In this document: positions 62,940 through 64,000 of the stretch, in pieces | Position numbering within the stretch: the stretch's first letter is position 1 | How the letters are laid out: each line of letters starts with the position of its first letter | Position numbers and translations under genes: made by a program | NCBI GenBank assembly: GCA_026931725.1 | Contig: JAIXLE010000218.1 | Location: 1-64,000, forward strand | DNA length: 64,000 nucleotides | Direction of reading: 5' to 3' | DNA from: Bacteroidales bacterium | Lineage (GTDB): Bacteria; Planctomycetota; Planctomycetia; Gemmatales; Gemmataceae | Notes under the pieces: generated by a model | Databases searched by the model: none | Seen by the model: the letters and a program-made list of their open reading frames with translations, nothing else | Told to the model about the DNA's origin: nothing

Positions 62940-64000
62940 GTGTCCAGCCCGCAGTTTACACGCTCGACGGTCGTAGCGACCGCCATGCTGGCTTTCCTGG
63001 TATCGGTCCTCGTGGCGCAACCGCCCACCACACCCTTCGGGAATGGTACGAACGCACAGCCTGATATCCGGTTGCAGCAACAGAAGAACGCGCAATTATT
63101 CTACACATTCAAGACCGGGTTACTGCGTTTGGCGCAGAAACTCCAGCGGAGCGACCGTGCCGAGGATCAGGAACGGGCCAAGGTGATCCTTGCTGCCCTG
63201 GAACTGGCTGCCAAAGAGAATGTCGACAACCAGTTTCAGAAACTGGTGCAAGGAATGTCCAAGGGAACCGGCAACCTCCAGGATGTCGAACGGATGATGC
63301 GTGAGGATGAGCAACTCACCAAAGTTCTACAAGACATTCTCACGATTCTGATGACCGATGATGAAACCGCACGTTTGAAAGCGGAAATCGCCAAACTAAC
63401 CGAACTCTTGAACGAAGCCAAATCAATCAAGCGGGCTCAAGAGATGGTCCGGGCGATGACCGATGCGCGGCGTGGCGATCCCGATAAACTGACCAAGAAT
63501 CAGCGTGATCTTGCCGATCGCACTCGGGATCTTGCGGAACGCCTCGGCGGTAAGGTCAAGGATGCGGGCCAAAATGGCAATGCCGGTGAAAAGCAGATTG
63601 CCAAGGCCGACCCGAAAGCCGACCCCAAGGGCGGGGAATCAGCCGGGGAAGGGAAGTCGGATACCGACGAGAACAAGGCCGAAAGTAAGGAGAACGGGAA
63701 CGCTCAGGAAAGCGCAGAAGGGAAGGGCCAAGGGAAAGAGGGTCAACCTGCCGATGCGGGGTCCGCTAAGGGTAAGCCCGGTCAGGAAAAAAACGAGCAA
63801 GCCGGCGCATCCCGCGGTTCGGGAGAGAACCCGCAATCATCCGGTAAGGAAGGTTCGGGCAAAGAGGGTGCTGGCAAGGAAGGCTCCGGTAAGGAAGGTT
63901 CGGGCAAAGAGGGTTCGGGCAAAGAAGGTTCGGGCAAAGAAGGTTCGGGCAAAGAAGGTTCGGGCAAAGAAGGTTCCTCCGCGCAGGCCGGGAAACCGGG
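62940..64000 (+). CDS. Secreted repetitive Lys/Glu/Gly-rich protein, partial
   Basis: The gene starts at GTG 62940 with GGAGG about 8 bases upstream and runs off the right edge; 353 residues are visible. Residues 12-30 are a signal peptide (VVATAMLAFLVSVLVAQ). Residues 40-205 are helical and coiled-coil-like (LLRLAQKLQRSDRAEDQERAK, LTKNQRDLADRTRDLAERL). From residue 210 the protein is low-complexity, rich in K, E, G and A, and from 301 to 345 it consists of nine SGKEG-type pentapeptides. It is the last visible gene of the MoxR cluster. Its function is unknown; a surface or spacing role is inference. Confidence 0.8.
   Translation, partial: MSSPQFTRSTVVATAMLAFLVSVLVAQPPTTPFGNGTNAQPDIRLQQQKNAQLFYTFKTGLLRLAQKLQRSDRAEDQERAKVILAALELAAKENVDNQFQKLVQGMSKGTGNLQDVERMMREDEQLTKVLQDILTILMTDDETARLKAEIAKLTELLNEAKSIKRAQEMVRAMTDARRGDPDKLTKNQRDLADRTRDLAERLGGKVKDAGQNGNAGEKQIAKADPKADPKGGESAGEGKSDTDENKAESKENGNAQESAEGKGQGKEGQPADAGSAKGKPGQEKNEQAGASRGSGENPQSSGKEGSGKEGAGKEGSGKEGSGKEGSGKEGSGKEGSGKEGSGKEGSSAQAGKP
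63840..63974 (+). repeat. Nine tandem 15-base repeats coding for SGKEG
   Basis: Nine units of 15 bases, each coding [S/A]-G-K-E-G. Units 6-9 are identical in DNA (TCGGGCAAAGAAGGT), units 1-5 vary at third positions. The recent identical copies point to slippage expansion. The array stays in frame with the GTG start. Confidence 0.9.

Noticed and set aside
63782-63967. Minus-strand frame of PEPSL repeats, or a CRISPR-like array
   Set aside because: The 15-base units have no spacers and encode in-frame SGKEG on the plus strand; the minus frame is only their complement.

Overview
The window (about 58% GC by eye, densely coded) is a chromosomal segment of a planctomycete, most likely Gemmataceae-like. 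This rests on gene content, not a database match. The marker families are a DUF1559 pilin-like protein, a DUF1549/DUF1553 protein, a DUF1080 protein, DUF3500, several Ser/Thr kinase-like proteins, PQQ-propeller and squalene-cyclase-like toroid proteins, and a MoxR/DUF58/BatA/VWA cluster. I see no rRNA, tRNA, CRISPR array, insertion sequence or phage gene, and no intergenic gap above about 300 bases.

Layout. 1-11.3 kb: aminotransferase C-terminus, small proteins, a divergent queF/queC pair, a PfpI-type protein, L31 type B, a DUF1559/lipoprotein pair, a secreted STN-like protein, a MATE exporter with a stand-alone LigD-type phosphoesterase domain, DUF1080 and DUF2237. 11.3-18.3 kb: mutL, an orphan NtrC-type regulator, DUF3500, an orphan efflux adaptor and a cytochrome c/toroid fusion. 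18.4-24.2 kb: a minus-strand run gap - small protein - pgk - accD - kinase, divergent from mdh. 24.2-32 kb: TMTC-like glycosyltransferase, Kdo-kinase-like protein, dxr-rseP and a predicted membrane pseudokinase. 32-44 kb: SEC-C/TPR protein behind a structured leader, sulfotransferase, a thiol-redox trio (NHLRC2-like, lone nDsbD-like domain, full DsbD), YcjX-like GTPase and DUF1549/1553. 44.4-64 kb: a 34-residue mS38/Cox24-like protein, a 1661-residue PQQ-propeller protein, then a plus-strand cluster: secreted toroid, MoxR ATPase, DUF58, BatA/VWA, VWA/GATase-like, DUF4175-like protein and a repetitive secreted protein running off the end.

How genes work together. gap-pgk-accD-mdh is central carbon and lipid metabolism placed next to a kinase gene. 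dxr-rseP is a widespread isoprenoid/protease pairing, here overlapping with a TTG start for rseP. The redox trio would pass electrons from the cytoplasm through DsbD to exported thioredoxin-like proteins. The 50-64 kb cluster resembles MoxR/VWA chaperone-like systems, with several exported or membrane-anchored partners whose role is unknown.

Points most worth a second look: a nine-C tract that puts the best start of the DUF1559 gene out of frame; a pseudokinase lacking the catalytic Asp; a CxxCH haem motif fused to a terpene-cyclase-like toroid; a three-way-junction-like leader before the SEC-C/TPR gene; hairpins at several junctions of the MoxR cluster; and nine SGKEG-type repeats at the right edge.
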